Shown here: in pieces, positions 11,116 to 23,207 of the stretch | How the letters are laid out: every line of letters starts with the position of its first letter | Numbering within the stretch: position 1 is the stretch's first letter | NCBI GenBank assembly: GCA_030068075.1 | Contig: CM057826.1 | Location: 35,204,211 to 35,268,210 of the forward strand | Direction of reading: 5' to 3' | Source of the DNA: Paguma larvata | Taxonomy: Eukaryota > Chordata > Mammalia > Carnivora > Viverridae | Length of the DNA: 64,000 nucleotides | Notes under the pieces: model-generated | What the model saw: the letters and a program-made list of their open reading frames with translations, nothing else | Told to the model about the DNA's origin: nothing | Databases searched by the model: none | Program-made: the position numbers and the translations under genes

Positions 11116-11648
11116 GTGTTGTGGTGAGCAGAATAATGGCCTTCCAAAGATATCTTTGTCCTAATCCCTGGAATCTGTGAATATGTTATGTACATGGCAA
11201 AAGGAGATTAAGGTTACAGATGGAATTAAGATTCCTTTCCTAATCAGCTGAACTTAAAATAAGGAATTTATCCTGATGGCCCCAATCTAATCATGAGTCC
11301 TTAAAGAAAAAGAAAAAGAAAAAATCTTTCTCAGCTTCAGTCAGAGAAGGACATGCTGACAGAAGTTCAGAGAGATGAGCCATTCAAAGGCTTCCACCAG
11401 CCATTGCTTTTTGTGGAGACGGAGGAAGGGAACTGTGAGCCGAAGTACAAGGGTGGCCTCTAAAAGCTGGAAAAGCCTTCTGCCCTAGAGCCTCCAGAAA
11501 GGACTGCAGCCTTGACAACACCTTGATTTCATCCAGAAAGATCCCTGTCAGCCTTCTGATCTACAGAACTGTAATATAATACATTTACACGCTTTATGCT
11601 ACTAAGTTTGTGATAATTTGTTACTGCAGCAACAGGAAACTAATACAC
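11116..11648 (+). mobile_element. MLT1-like MaLR LTR (class III ERV)
   Basis: It begins near TGTGGTGAGCAGAATAATGG and continues with ATCCCTGGAATCTGTGAATA, ATGGCAAAAGGAGATTAAGG, AGCCTCCAGAAAGGACTGCA and TAAGTTTGTGATAATTTGTT. It ends at CAGGAAACTAATACACA. This order is that of the MLT1 group of MaLR LTRs, about 530 bp and close to full length. A (GAAAAA)n-like expansion lies at 11305-11325. No internal region is attached, so it is probably a solo LTR. Confidence 0.75.
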
Positions 11649-11649
11649 A

Positions 11650-14205
11650 TGTCTTCTCACATCGATCTGAACCATGTTAAATAATAATGTCAAATTTGGG
11701 GTAGAGAAAGATATTAAAGTTGAAAAAAACAAATGAGGCTGTCCTCTCTCAGCAACAAATGATGTAGAAATTCTCTTCTACTTCATTAAATTTAATTAAA
11801 TTTCTAACCTAGTTTTATTGATCTGGTTTTTAATGATACATTTTATGCTTCATATTTCATCTCTCTGGTTTACTTCATTTATTTTTATGTATTAATTTCT
11901 TGAAGTACCATTTTCAAAGGATTATACCAGACTTTTCTTCATTCATTTTTTTAGAAACTTTTTGTTGGCATCTTCTCTAGTGGATTCTTATTTGAAATAC
12001 ATGATCCCCTTAAAATATTGGTTCCTTCTGGTACTTTGGTTATCATGTCTCTCTACAATTACTTTGACAAGAGTCAGGTGTTATGTATATATTCGTACTT
12101 TCATGTCTTAACACTTCTCACATTTAAGCTGTTTCTAAAGTTAGAATCCATAAACAATACCTATAGCTAATGACCGTGCCCCATTCTCCTCAATTTCTTT
12201 TTCTACAGATTCCCTAGTCATGGATAGAATGAGTAGGGTACTGTCTTCTCAGTAGCCCTTCCTCCTCCTTTTTGGAATAGCACACTGCTCTATAAATCAC
12301 AATGGCTCGCCCCTTCTGAACTAACAGTAGTAAATAAAGGAAGATTCTGTTTCTCCTGGGAATCTGAATCTTGAGTAGAATGCCATGGCATTCTTGAAGT
12401 TGAGTTACTGGCAATCAAAAAAAAAAAAAAACAAAACAAAACAAAACTCAATTTCCAACTGAGATGCCGAAAGCTGTTGTAGTTCTGTTTTTTTCTAAGC
12501 CTTGGTTATCCTGTTTTTCCTTCTATTGTGTGAGCTAAGCAATATCCTTTATTTACTTTTACCAGAATCATTTTCTAATGTTTTCAACCAAAGACCTCCA
12601 ACTGATACCACAGATGACATTGGGCAAGATGATATATAACACTGACACCTATTTCTGGATGTAATGGATTCTTGCAAGTGTTTTCTTTTTAATGCTATCT
12701 TAGTTAAGAATCTTTGGTTCTAGTGTAAGACTGGAAATAACAAGAAAGAAGAAAATATGGCAAATAAGTAGAGAAAGGCATTAGAATAAGAAGAGGTTCT
12801 AGTAGGATCTCCCCAGTGACTCCAGTGTTACCAAGTGTGCCTTCTAATTAACTCCTGTTTTCTCCCAGAGTAACAGACTGCTCATTGGTGTTGGAGTGAA
12901 ATTAATGGAGAGGTATACCTTTTGCTTCCTATTTTACGGTAAGGATGTCCGCAAACCTTTCCCAAGGCAGTCTTTTGCAACTCTCAAATTAAATAAAAAG
13001 GCTCTCGCGGCTATGTCTGCATCAACTCACTCTGGCCCTTGACTGCTGAATGCTGACGTATAAGTGAGGGTGACTTCCGTTTAACATAGCTTAATGGTCT
13101 ACATGGCAGACAAGGCCAAGACATCCAATGGTAAGGAAATGAGTGACAATGAGGGCAGCCCAAGAGGGAAAAGCCAGAATGACATACGGCATCAGACATG
13201 CTAAGTGATAGACATCAGGAAATAAACTAGATTTACAGTGGTTCTGTTTCTTTGAGTTCTTTCGGACAGAAGAACCGCTCCGTAAACCATTAGAACACCC
13301 ACTCTCTTGCCCTCCAATGAACAAGTATAAATCTAAGTTATAAATCCCTTTTACTGAGATTAATCTATGGGGGAAAAGTTTCAGAGACAAGAAAGGGAGA
13401 ATAAAACAATTTTTTGAAAAGTTACTCAGGCATCTGTGAGAATCTCGGGAAAGATTGGAATACCTCATCATGAGAATGTCAGAAACCAGGATAGCTTAGA
13501 GAAACTGAACACCTGGAGTTCATGTACTTTCCCTCTGTAGTTCTACCATGAATGTAACTTAATTCACAAAACTAGGGATTTAAATGTGTGAAAAATGACT
13601 GTGAAAAACCTTTAGAACAACAATCCCACCAAAGGGTTGTCATGTCTGTAAGACTTTCTAGTTTCAAGTTTCCTCTTTCCTTCCTTAGATTTCCTTTTTT
13701 TCCGTGTAAACTCTGTTACTCTTTGACTTTCATTTTGTCTTTTATTTTTCTCTATGTCTTAGGTCACTCAATTGCGTTCTATCCTTTTGAAAATGAAATC
13801 TTTCACTTAGTGTTTTCTCTTAAAATTGTTAACATAGTTTAAAATATTTTATTATTCTCCAAAATTGTTAAAGTTAACAAGTATCAATAGTTTCTTTTCT
13901 GTTGTTATCTCTCCTTTATATACGATAGGTGAGGTGTAAAAGTACGTTACAAAAACTAGGGTGAGTACCTCTTATTTTTATAAAAATAATATGTATATAT
14001 AATAAATGTATACACCAAGGTCTACATTTAAGTACCAGTTTGCAAAATATGTGAAGGAAAGAGGAACAGATGAGACAAGTGACATCACAAGGAAGCAAAC
14101 AACCAAATTCAGAATATGGGAAATTGTTCAGAAGAATGGACCTAATTTCTTCAACAATAAATGTCATAAAAAATAGTGGAGGGAGAAATAATCGATTATT
14201 GACTT
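11650..14205. other. Unique DNA; A-rich tract at 12419
   Basis: An A-run grading into (AAAAC)n lies at about 12418-12448. It may be the tail of an unrecognised retrocopy upstream, but I cannot identify a source transcript. Open frames up to 126 codons (13091-13471, minus) have no recognisable domain. No gene is called. Confidence 0.45.
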
Positions 14206-14223
14206 AAAAATTTGGTTTGTCAC

Positions 14224-14374
14224 GGGGGTGCCTGGGTGACTCAGTTGGTTGAATGTCTGACTTGATTTCTGCTCAGGTCACGATCCCAGCATTGTGGGAT
14301 CGAGTCCTGCATTGAGTTCCATGCAGAGTGTGCTTAATATTCTCTCTCTCTCTCTCTCTCTCTAAAATGTATAT
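14224..14374 (+). mobile_element. Older carnivore CAN SINE copy
   Basis: The head GGGGGTGCCTGGGTGACTCA is followed by GATCCCAGCATTGTGGGATC, a body type shared with non-felid carnivore CAN SINEs rather than the felid form, then (TC)n. The flanks repeat AAAAATTTGGTTTGTCAC (14206-14223) and a close copy ending at about 14396. It is a short copy of about 150 bp. Confidence 0.92.
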
Positions 14375-14539
14375 AAAAAAATTTTGGATTTGTCACAAAA
14401 TCCTCATAGGTATTCCCATTTGTGAAAAAACAACTATCAAAATACATTTTTGAGAAAATCAGGGAAATTATATTAAGAAATAATTATTAACATTGTTTTG
14501 TGTGATAATGGCATTGTGGTTGTATTTTTTAAATTTACT

Positions 14540-15493
14540 ATTTTTTTAATTTAAAGTTTTTACCTTAATTCCAGTTAGTTAACATACAGTGTTATATTAG
14601 TCTCGGTATACTGTATAGTGACTCAACACTTCCGTATATCACCCGGTGCTCATCACAACCTTGCATTCCTTAATCCCTATCACCTGTTCAACCCATCCCC
14701 GCCACCCACCTCCCCTCTGGTAACCATCAGTTTGTTCTCTATAATTAAGAGTCTGTTTCTTGATTTGTCTTTCTCTCTCTATTTTTCCCCTTCACTCATT
14801 TATTTCCACATATGAGTGAAATCATATGGTGTTGTTCTTTCTCTGACTCATTTTGCTTGGGATTATACTCCCCAGCTCCATCCATGTCATTGCAAATAGC
14901 AACATTTCATTCTTTTTTATGGAATTATATATATATATATGTGATGGAATATTATGTATGGAATTATATATATAGCAACATTTCATTCTTTTTATGGTTG
15001 AATAATAGTCCATCACAGATCTATATGGAATCTATATGGAATTATATATGGAATTTTATATATATGCCTGTATATACATATGTATATATATATGTATATA
15101 CATATACATACACACACATATATATATATATATATATACACATCACATTTTCTTTATCCATTCTTCATTCAATAGACATTCAGGCTGCTTCCATAATTTG
15201 GCTACTGTAAGTAATGCTGCTATAAACATAAGGGGTGCACATATCCCTTTGAAATAGTTTCTTTTGTATTCTTTGGGTAAATATCCTGTAGTGCCATTGC
15301 GGGATAATAGGGTAGTTCTATTTTTAACTTTTTGAGGAACCTCCATATTGTTTTCCAGAGAGGCCGCAGCAGTCTGCATTCCTGCCGACAGGGCATGAGT
15401 GCTCTTTTTCCCTACATCCTTGCCAACACTTGTTGTTTCCTGTGTTTTTGATTTTAGCCATCCTGACAGGAGTGAGATGATATCTCATTCTAC
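14540..15493 (-). mobile_element. Carnivore L1 3' part, antisense
   Basis: Reading left to right, it holds the antisense of the L1 3' UTR (GTTAACATACAGTGTTATAT, ACCCGGTGCTCATCACAACC, CCACCTCCCCTCTGGTAACC). It continues into antisense L1 3' sequence (ATATGAGTGAAATCATATGG, GTCCATC, AACTTTTTGAGGAACCTCCA, CATCCTGACAGGAGTGAGAT). The element is 5'-truncated at about 15493. The middle (about 14920-15150) is expanded by AT-rich repeats and a local duplication. No intact reading frame remains. Confidence 0.9.
14896..15150. repeat. AT-rich expansion with duplicated L1 segment
   Basis: ATAGCAACATTTCATTCTTT occurs at 14896 and again at 14972, a 76-bp offset. Between and after the copies are (TA)n and TATGGAAT-type repeats, then a mixed TATATG/TATACA/CACA tract to about 15150. 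This is a secondary expansion inside the antisense L1. Confidence 0.8.
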
Positions 15494-15514
15494 TTTTTTA
15501 AAGCCTGTCTGTTA

Positions 15515-15745
15515 GAGATACCCGCCGAAGTATTTTCTGGTAAAATGTTATGATGGGTGAAACTTGACTTAAAATATTCCAGTACCACTTGTCAGAGCCG
15601 TGGGTTGGGATGAGGAGGTGGCCATAGATGGCAAGATTGACAGAATGTTGATTGTTGCACATCGATGATGGGAACAAGGAGATATGTTAATGCTCTCTCT
15701 CTACTTTTTAAATGTTGAAAATTTCCATAAGAGGGTGGTGAGTTT
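15515..15745 (+). repeat. Possible old L1-like 3' relic
   Basis: A CTCTCTACTTTTTAAATGTT string followed by GAAAATTTCCATAA, and an upstream GATGATGGGAACAAGGAGAT, recall the 3' ends of old LINE-type repeats. The match is weak and the family is not assigned. Confidence 0.35.
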
Positions 15746-18165
15746 ATAGGTGACTAATCTTTCCTTCTCAATATTTTCCAATTTTTTACTATAATGATAA
15801 GCATTAGTTGCACAAGAAAATCTTAAAATATTTAAAAAGTATGTCTTATATTTTAAATGTATTCCTATTTCTAACGCAATTTGTTCATCCTTTATGTGCT
15901 ACTGCCAATTTTTCAAGTTTGGAGAAATGAATTTTGACATTTTCAAGGAAAGGTGCCATCTTCAATCACAAGGGGAGTTTTAAAGTTCAATTGAGATCAC
16001 ATTTCTGAAAATACACTGTAGCCATCATGGTATTATCCAACTGTACTATTATTTGTTATCGACCTGCTTCTTGTTTTCCTTTTTTTTTGTCTTTCCTTTT
16101 TTGTTATTACAGCCCAGACTGTTAGCACACGTATACAAGTACGTGAACTCATTTTATATTCCAGCATCTCATCTACTATTAGTTGGCTTCAGAAGTTGCT
16201 TTACTTACTTCTGGTTCTATTCTCTTTTCCCAGGATGCAACTTAACTCTCCTTTGAATAGTTGCTGTGTGCAGGGTAATTATCCTTGGATAACTCTTCCT
16301 ATTTCTCTTAAGGGTATGCCCATTAGAAATTCTCATGGTCTCCTCTCAATATAAAGCACCACATTCTCCAGAGGTGAATAGAAGTAAGATACTTTGGAGC
16401 ATGGGAACTACTGCGGTAATAATAATTAATCATAACAACAATAGTAGTCATTTCCACTCTGTTCAATTTCTCTCCTTCTGCTTCTTCCATTTGTGTCGGG
16501 CCCTTTTGTGATTGTCTGGCTCCTACGATCCTCGTTCTTCTAGGGCTCACGGTCCATTCCATGGGAAATGTTAATCTTATTTCTTGGATCCTTTTCCTCT
16601 ATTGATTTATCCATCCATATACTCCTTTCTTCTTTCTGCCTTTCTACTGTTGGCCTTAGACAAAACTTCTTTCCTAAAACAAGGCCCCTCGTTGAGTTGC
16701 TCTTTGCTGTACGCATACTGTTTCTGTGCAGCTGTGCTGTCTTTCAAGTGACCTCTATCACCAGAAACCCATCGTCTTTGTTTTCTGTTTCATTTCTGGA
16801 GCCTCGACTCACTCTGCTACATAGTCTCGTGTGGCCTTTTCTTTTAACAGTCGTCGCAGCAGAAGTAGTCAATTTATTTCTTCAGATTCCCATTTTATTT
16901 GTTGGCTTGAGACTGGCCTGATTGTGTCCCTCTCAATTTTGTTATGAGCAGTTACTTAGAACCCATAGAGCCCACAGAGGGATCCTTGGGGATTGTAAAT
17001 CCAATTCCTTCATTTTAATGATGAGAAACCAGAAGCCCATGCTTCCTGATTTCTGGTCCAGTACTGGAATTCTTTTCATGGCACCTCAATTCATCATCCA
17101 CTTTAACAGTCATATTTTGTATTTGCATAATACTTTTGTCCTTGCGTTGGGCTTTCACATCTATCTTTTAATTTGCCTGTAGTTTAAAAGCCACTTTTGA
17201 CCACCCATTTCTAATCACAACAGTCACAACCTTAGGATATTTCTGCTCTGTGACTGCACATCCCTGTTCGGGGCCCTTGGGTAAGAGCACAGAATCCCAC
17301 ACTGTGTTTTCTCAAATACTTTCTCACTCTCTGGAGAACAAATTTTGTCATATGCTCCATCATTGTAGTAATATTTGCCTTTAGTCCTATCTGGAAGCAT
17401 TATAGACGTGCATAATATATATCCTTTTAGATCTTATCTTAATAAACATCACCTGTGGTGGAGGAGAGGCGGATGAATAAGAGAAGGGTTTACTTCCTCC
17501 CAAACAAACCCACCAAGAACCTCCTGCAAAGAACTCAGACAGCAATCCGGATGAAGTAGGTTCACTTCAACACCAAAAGCAAAGCAACCAAGAAAGGTAT
17601 TCTAAAGTGTAACCTTTCTGTGGCACTAGGGTTTTCTAAACCTTTTCACAGATTGATTTCTTTTGTTTGTTATCTCTTTTTTCCTTCTCTGGGGTGCCCC
17701 ATTCTACCCTACACATGATTCTTTTTTTTTAGAATTATCTATGTCCTTTTCTTCCAAACACATAGCACTTTTTGTTTTTGTTTTTTTGCCTGACAGCATA
17801 CATACAAAAGGATGGGAGGGAGAGAAACCTCTTCCATTCTGCTCCCCAGCCTGCAGTCTACACAGGCAGGAACAGCGGTTTTCACCTGGGCACCTGATAA
17901 GGGGCACCTTATACGGAGGCACTTAGCATGTGTGGATCAAGTAAGAAAGGAAAGCTCTTGATGGGACTTTCATGGCCTACCCACTTTGCACAATTTCTCA
18001 TGCAGCCCAACTATCTCTAGAGCTTGTTTTACCTGTTTAAGAATTGTACCAGTTGCTGATAGACAGTTTATCATCGAGACCACGTTGCCTTCTTCTCACT
18101 GCATATTGATGCTCAATACAGCCCCTAAAGGAAAGCAGGGAACTTTACGAAGAGAGTGGTTAAGA
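15746..18165. other. Unique DNA, no gene recognised
   Basis: The stretch 16050-16920 is pyrimidine-rich on the + strand and gives open frames up to 117 codons that encode hydrophobic low-complexity peptides. A possible MIR-like scrap lies near 16990-17040. No exon or repeat is secure. Confidence 0.4.
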
Positions 18166-18167
18166 TA

Positions 18168-18265
18168 GAGAGAAATCAAGCATTGGTTCAAAATCACCTA
18201 ACAAGCTGGTGACAAAGCCTGAATGAGCTCGAACACTGTCTCTGGCTGAGAGTTCAGAGCTCTTT
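18168..18265 (-). repeat. MIR fragment, antisense
   Basis: GGTTCAAAATCACCTAACAAGCTGG-like sequence followed by GACAAAGCCTGAATGAGCTC and AGAGTTCAGAGCTCTTTT follows the antisense order of the 5' half of MIR. Short and diverged. Confidence 0.5.
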
Positions 18266-20316
18266 TTATTGGAACCACACGGCTTCTTAAAAGTAAATCA
18301 ACCTCAATAATAAAACTTGGATTGTGCAGTATGACTGATAAGCTAAGATGGAGACCAGGATATAGCGCAGGAAGCATTTGGCCTTGCATCATCCTGGTCC
18401 CCCTCGTATCTCTTGTTTATGTACTGACTTGACTTGGACAGCAGACAGGTAGTGCAACAGCTGTCAGAGTGAATTGAGGCCACGATTTTATGTTGCTGAA
18501 TGTGTTGAGTCATTTCCCTTAGTTCACACTTCTGCCTCACTCTGTCTTCTAAGTTATTATCACGGCTTTAATCTCTCCTTTATTTTGACAGTTGGGATTT
18601 TTTTGGAGACATTATTCAAATGAAATATTGATTCTCACTTATGAGACCCTAATCCTTCTCTAGTGGAAATGGCTGTTTCCTAGATACAATAGTTAAACCT
18701 GTAGGATTAAAAATGCTTTTAAAAAGACATTAAAAAGTTGTTTACAAAAAGGATGGTTAATTTAAAGAAAATAGAAATTGAAACTAGAAATGACTGCCAT
18801 CAGCAGAAAATACTTTTTTTTTAAAGACTGTTTTCAGGTGAGGAAAAAAACAGCCAAAACGCTGAATTAGTTGGTAGTCTTACAATTGCTAGTCACCAAC
18901 TATTTTTATATTCTTTTGTGATATGCGTGTTATCTCTTCAGTCTTCTCTAATACTGTCATTAACTAATCTCCAGGTAGGGAAACTCTAATTTCTTTATTC
19001 CTTATCATTCCCTGATTTTAATCTTTTATTTGATAGATACCCAGCTTTTTTATATATAAATATTCATAGTAGTCTAAACATGCCATTTCTCAATGAACAG
19101 GATGCATTAACTTGGAAAACAGAGAATCAGGTAATCACCATTGGGGACATTAGCAAATCGAAGAGTCCCATCCAGCTGGAAGGAAGTCAGCCAGGGCTAC
19201 AGCATGAAAATATTGGAGAAGCTTGTTGGAAGGGCAAGACCTAATATAATTTACCTTTACACTTTTAGAAGATTTTGTAAGAATTCTTGCCTCTGCTTGA
19301 ATGCCCTCTGTCATTTATTATAACTGGATTTATTGTTTCAATAATGTTATGCCTAGAGTTTTGACCACAGTCAAAACAAACAAATCACTGGATATAGCTG
19401 AAGCCATAGATGAATGACACAGTAGGGACCTGTGCACAGATCTGCTCTGTTGCCCTCTCACGTTCTTGAACCACCCATCTAGCGCGTGCTCTCTGAGGGT
19501 CATCAAAGGTCAACATACTTTCAACAGGTTTGTTTTTTTAAATTTCAGGAAGGTTTTCACTGAAAAGCGGCCTTAACGTTCAGTGAACTTCAAGCATGTT
19601 TGTAACCAAAAAGCCGTTTCCCCCATAGAATGATCACCCTATACAGAAGTCACCCAGCCTGTGTCACATTTCCCAATGGTGCTCGCGCTCTATTGGGAAA
19701 CATTGACCGTTGACTCCCGTAGGCCCAGCTGCTTCCAACACAGATGATCCAAGTAATCTCGTTGTCTTCCTGGCCTTGTCAAAGTCATCTCATTTCCTGT
19801 CTTTATGTTTTCGCTCACACTGTTTCTATGTGGAAAGTCCATAAACGTCCACTTCATTTTCCACCTCATCATTCCACCATCCATGGGCTCTGGGCACTAT
19901 CCGCCATCAGAACAGCTCTTAGCCGACTCTCCACCAAAAAGCTTTCTCTGAACGCATCCTCAAATGACATTTATTTCTGCTAAATTGCCATTTGCCATAT
20001 ATTAGTGCGTGGCTTCTCTAACTGTCATGAAATGGGATAGATGAGAGAAGATGGAACTTGAAAGGCAATCTGCTCTTTTCAGGTAGGCCCTGGGGAAATA
20101 GGCCTGGCTGGGGTGATGTACAGTCTAGAAGATGTTTTCAGGATCCGAAGATGGTAACAACCTAAAAATCAGCATGAGCCCAGACAAGCTGTCAGTGCTG
20201 GTCCTAAAACTAAGTGTTTGAATGAATGGACAAATCCACTTGGAGAATTGTGTCAGTAAATAAAGGAAGGACAGTCAGGGATGCAGTGCAAGACTACTGA
20301 GGGCAAATGGCTAAGA
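18266..20316. other. Unique DNA with one notable inverted repeat
   Basis: No repeat family or gene is recognised. A perfect 9-bp inverted repeat is listed separately at 19669-19700. Confidence 0.45.
19669..19700. other. 9-bp perfect inverted repeat, CCAAT-containing
   Basis: TTTCCCAAT (19669-19677) and ATTGGGAAA (19692-19700) are exact reverse complements around a 14-nt spacer that contains CGCG. Each arm holds a CCAAT-type pentamer, in opposite orientations. Function is unknown. Confidence 0.6.
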
Positions 20317-20329
20317 AATAGCAAGACTA

Positions 20330-20562
20330 GGGGTGCCTGAGTAGCTTGGCCACTTGAGCGTCTGACTTTGGCTCAGGACATGATCTCACGGTTTGTAGGT
20401 TCAAGCCCCACATCAGGCTCTGTGCCGACAGCTCAGAGCCTGGAGTCTGCTTCTGATTCTGTGTCTCCATCTCTCTCTCTCTCTGTTCCTCCCCTGCTTG
20501 CACTCTCTCTCTCTCTCTCAAAAGTAAATAAATATTAAAAAGAGAGAGAGAGAGAGAGAGAT
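20330..20562 (+). mobile_element. Felid CAN SINE
   Basis: Near full-length sense copy: head GGGTGCCTGAGTAGCTTGGC, GCTCAGGACATGATCTCACG, body CAGCTCAGAGCCTGGAGTCT, CT-rich segment and a TAAATAAATATTAAAA tail that continues into an (AG)n run. The flanks share a degenerate GCAAGACTA / ACAAAGACTA duplication. Confidence 0.94.
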
Positions 20563-22030
20563 ACAAAGACTAACACATGGCCTAAATTGTTGAGAACTTA
20601 AGGCTATTACTAAATCACTGAATCAATTATAGGAGCATAAGACAACACAAGAACATGGCTAAAGTCAAGATTAGCAGGAGAGTAAACTGTCTTGAAACAC
20701 TGAGCTAGTAATATTTAAATCCCTCTTGCCAAAGGTGAATGTTAAGGACATGTATTGGTTCTGGGTGAATTTCAGGTCTTTTGTAAAGAAGGCTAGAACA
20801 AAAATATTCTTTTCCACTGAAAGGGAACAGTGAAGCATAAAACCCCAAATATAGCTGCACCTTCCATCACCTGCTGATTTGTGTGTATGGAGCATGAAAG
20901 GAAGGCTCAGAAACAAAAGTCTGTAGGAAAAAAATAGAAGGTAGCATTTACTTACTTGCAAAGAAATGTGAGGAAGTCAGACTTCAGAAGAACTGGCCCA
21001 ACAAATTAAAAAACAGGAAAAGTATTTTTAAACAAACAAACAATATTATGAAGGCTCAAGTTCGCATCAGTCTGTTCATGGTGGAAGACAGCAATTTTAT
21101 CGTGGTTACCATATTCACCAAGTTCACAACCTATCTTCAGACAACAGCATTGCAAACGTCAAAGATAAAGTCATTTTCACTTAGGAGTTAGCAACTTACA
21201 GGGAATACTCAAGGTTTCATTTGGAGGACAGAACTAGACAGTGAGATCCTTTTATTTTTTATTTATGTAAGAGTGGAATGTTGAGGGTTTTTTTTCTTTC
21301 GTTTGTGGTGAGACATGGGGCACATGCTTACCCTGGTGACAGTGCCAGGTGTCACTTTCTGTTTTTGCAGTCCTTCCTGTGGTCATGATCCCTGCCCCCC
21401 GTAGGACACATTTGTCGGCCTACATTTGCTTAACAATTTTCTCCGTCATTATTATTGATTTCATATTTTACTTTGACTCGTTTTATTTGGTAAATATAAC
21501 GAGAAATGTTGGTTAATATATAATTACCTCCTTGTATTTTTTCTTAATGAAACAATAAGATACTAAGACCCAAGAGTATACTTCTGGTTGTAGGTTTGTA
21601 AAGACTTTCTGGTTTTAATTTATTTCTATGTGTTTATTAGCTCAGTTGAGAGCAGACTATAGCATCTAGTTCACCTCCGCCTCGTTAACAACAGTACTTG
21701 TAATTGTAAAGCTGTCCTTTTCCCAAAAGATACCCAGATTTCTCAGTATCCACGCCCTGCCAAAAAGTGACATTCTTTCCAACACACAGAGCTGAGATTC
21801 CTTAGTCCATCAGGGCAAGTACCAGATGAGTTTCCTGAAGCATGCTATAGGCATCACTCTATATGCAAAACACAGAGTTGTTTTTATTACTGAATTTGTC
21901 TCATCTACTTGAGTGTAATTTGTAGCCTGATTATGTTAAAATTTTATTTTTCCCATCATATGATGGTAGAAAAGAGGACAGATTCTTATTGAAGCAATAC
22001 AAATAACTGCACTCTTATGTAAAGTAAAAG
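20563..22030. other. Unique DNA, nothing recognised
   Basis: No gene or repeat family is secure. Several A-rich and T-rich runs occur (for example about 21020-21045). Confidence 0.45.
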
Positions 22031-22036
22031 AGTTTA

Positions 22037-22195
22037 GGGGCATCTGGGTGGCTCAGTCGGTCAAGCGTTGACTCTTGATTTTGGCTCAGGTCGTGATCTC
22101 CTCGAAAGGGATCGAGCCCCGGTGTGGAGCTCTGCAATGACTGCCTGGGGCCTGCTTGGGACTCTCTCTATCCATCTCTGTCTCTCAAAATAAAT
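22037..22195 (+). mobile_element. CAN SINE, shorter older-type copy
   Basis: Head GGGGCATCTGGGTGGCTCAG with GCTCAGGTCGTGATCTCCTC, body GGGATCGAGCCCCGGTGTGG and CCTGCTTGGGACTCTCTCTA, then the tail. The body resembles the shorter CAN form. No clean target-site duplication is visible because the tail has expanded into a microsatellite. Confidence 0.92.
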
Positions 22196-22256
22196 AAATA
22201 AATGAATAAATAAATAAATAAATAAATAGATAGATAGATAGATAGATAGATAAATA
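22186..22256 (+). repeat. Compound (AAAT)n-(GATA)n microsatellite
   Basis: The SINE tail has expanded into about ten AAAT-type units interrupted by one AATG, then about seven GATA units. It likely arose from the A-rich tail and should be length-variable. Confidence 0.9.
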
Positions 22257-22259
22257 TTT

Positions 22260-23013
22260 TAAAAAATGTTATCTTCTATTAAAAAGAAGTTTTTATTAAC
22301 AGTAAATTTATATAAGTTTAACCATCGTAACTAATTTATGCCTTTGGTATACTAATCTCAAAAGTTTAAACTTCCAAGTCAATTATAAACCTGTCTACCC
22401 AGAGGTATTTTTGTTGATGTGTTTCAGAACCCAGGACATAATATTCTGACTTTAAAATTTTTATTTTCTAGTTAATGGTGGAAAATAACCTATAGGATGA
22501 CAAACCAATCTAGAAGTTAGTAGTTGCTTATATAGAGGATACAGAAAAATTTTCTATATTTACGTTAAATGCAACACTCTATTTACTGATAATTAAGGCT
22601 TTCTAAACTCCTTTTTAGAATGACTAAAAATGATATTAGAGAAGGATGGTCATGTTGATGTTTCAAAGCTGGTTCACCATTCAGTACCTCACTCTTACAT
22701 GGAAACTTGACTATTTTACCACAAAAATACATATTTAACATTTAACATTTCTTGAAAGGATTTAGAGGAGAATCCTTATTCCCTCGGATGGCAAAATTGC
22801 TATGAGCGTGAAAGAATTGACTCCAGAAGGATTATTTGTAATCTGGCAGGACAAAAACCAGTAGGAAACAAAGTACATGATGCATGTTAAGCATACTGGT
22901 GATTTCAAACTCTCTAACTGCTCTAGGGTTCTGAAAAGGTAATTAGATTTTTAGTTGGACAAGAAGTCATAACTGTCTCAGCTCGAGCTTGCTGTCTAAG
23001 ACTCTAAATCTAA
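22260..23013. other. AT-rich unique DNA
   Basis: No repeat family or gene is recognised. Confidence 0.45.
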
Positions 23014-23206
23014 GGGGAAAATGACTCGGTCGGTTAAGCCTCAGATTCTTGATTTCAGCTCCAATCATGATCTCGTGGTTTGTGGGATCAAGCCCCGCAT
23101 AGAGCTCTATGCTGACGGTGCATGCGGCCTGCTTCCGATGCTCTCTCCCTGCCCCTCCCCACTCATGCTTACTCCCTCAAAAATAAATAAATAAACTTAA
23201 AAAATT
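23014..23206 (+). mobile_element. CAN SINE with damaged head
   Basis: The head is altered (GGGGAAAATGACTCGGTCGG), losing the usual CCTGGGTGGCTC. The rest is typical: TTGATTTCAGCTCCAATCAT, GGATCAAGCCCCGCATAGAG, CTCCCTGCCCCTCCCCACTC and an AAATAAATAAATAAAC tail. The target-site duplication is not clear. Confidence 0.88.
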
Positions 23207-23207
23207 T

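Noticed and set aside
12170..12450. Processed pseudogene ending in an A-run at 12418
   Set aside because: No parent transcript is recognised upstream and no target-site duplication is visible; the A-rich run alone is not enough.
15036..15257. Open frame rich in Tyr and Ile around 15.04-15.26 kb
   Set aside because: It translates the expanded (TATA/TACA) tract in the antisense L1.
20330..20400. tRNA gene calls suggested by SINE heads (all CAN SINEs)
   Set aside because: The heads are tRNA-Lys-derived but lack an intact cloverleaf and continue into a SINE body and A-tail.
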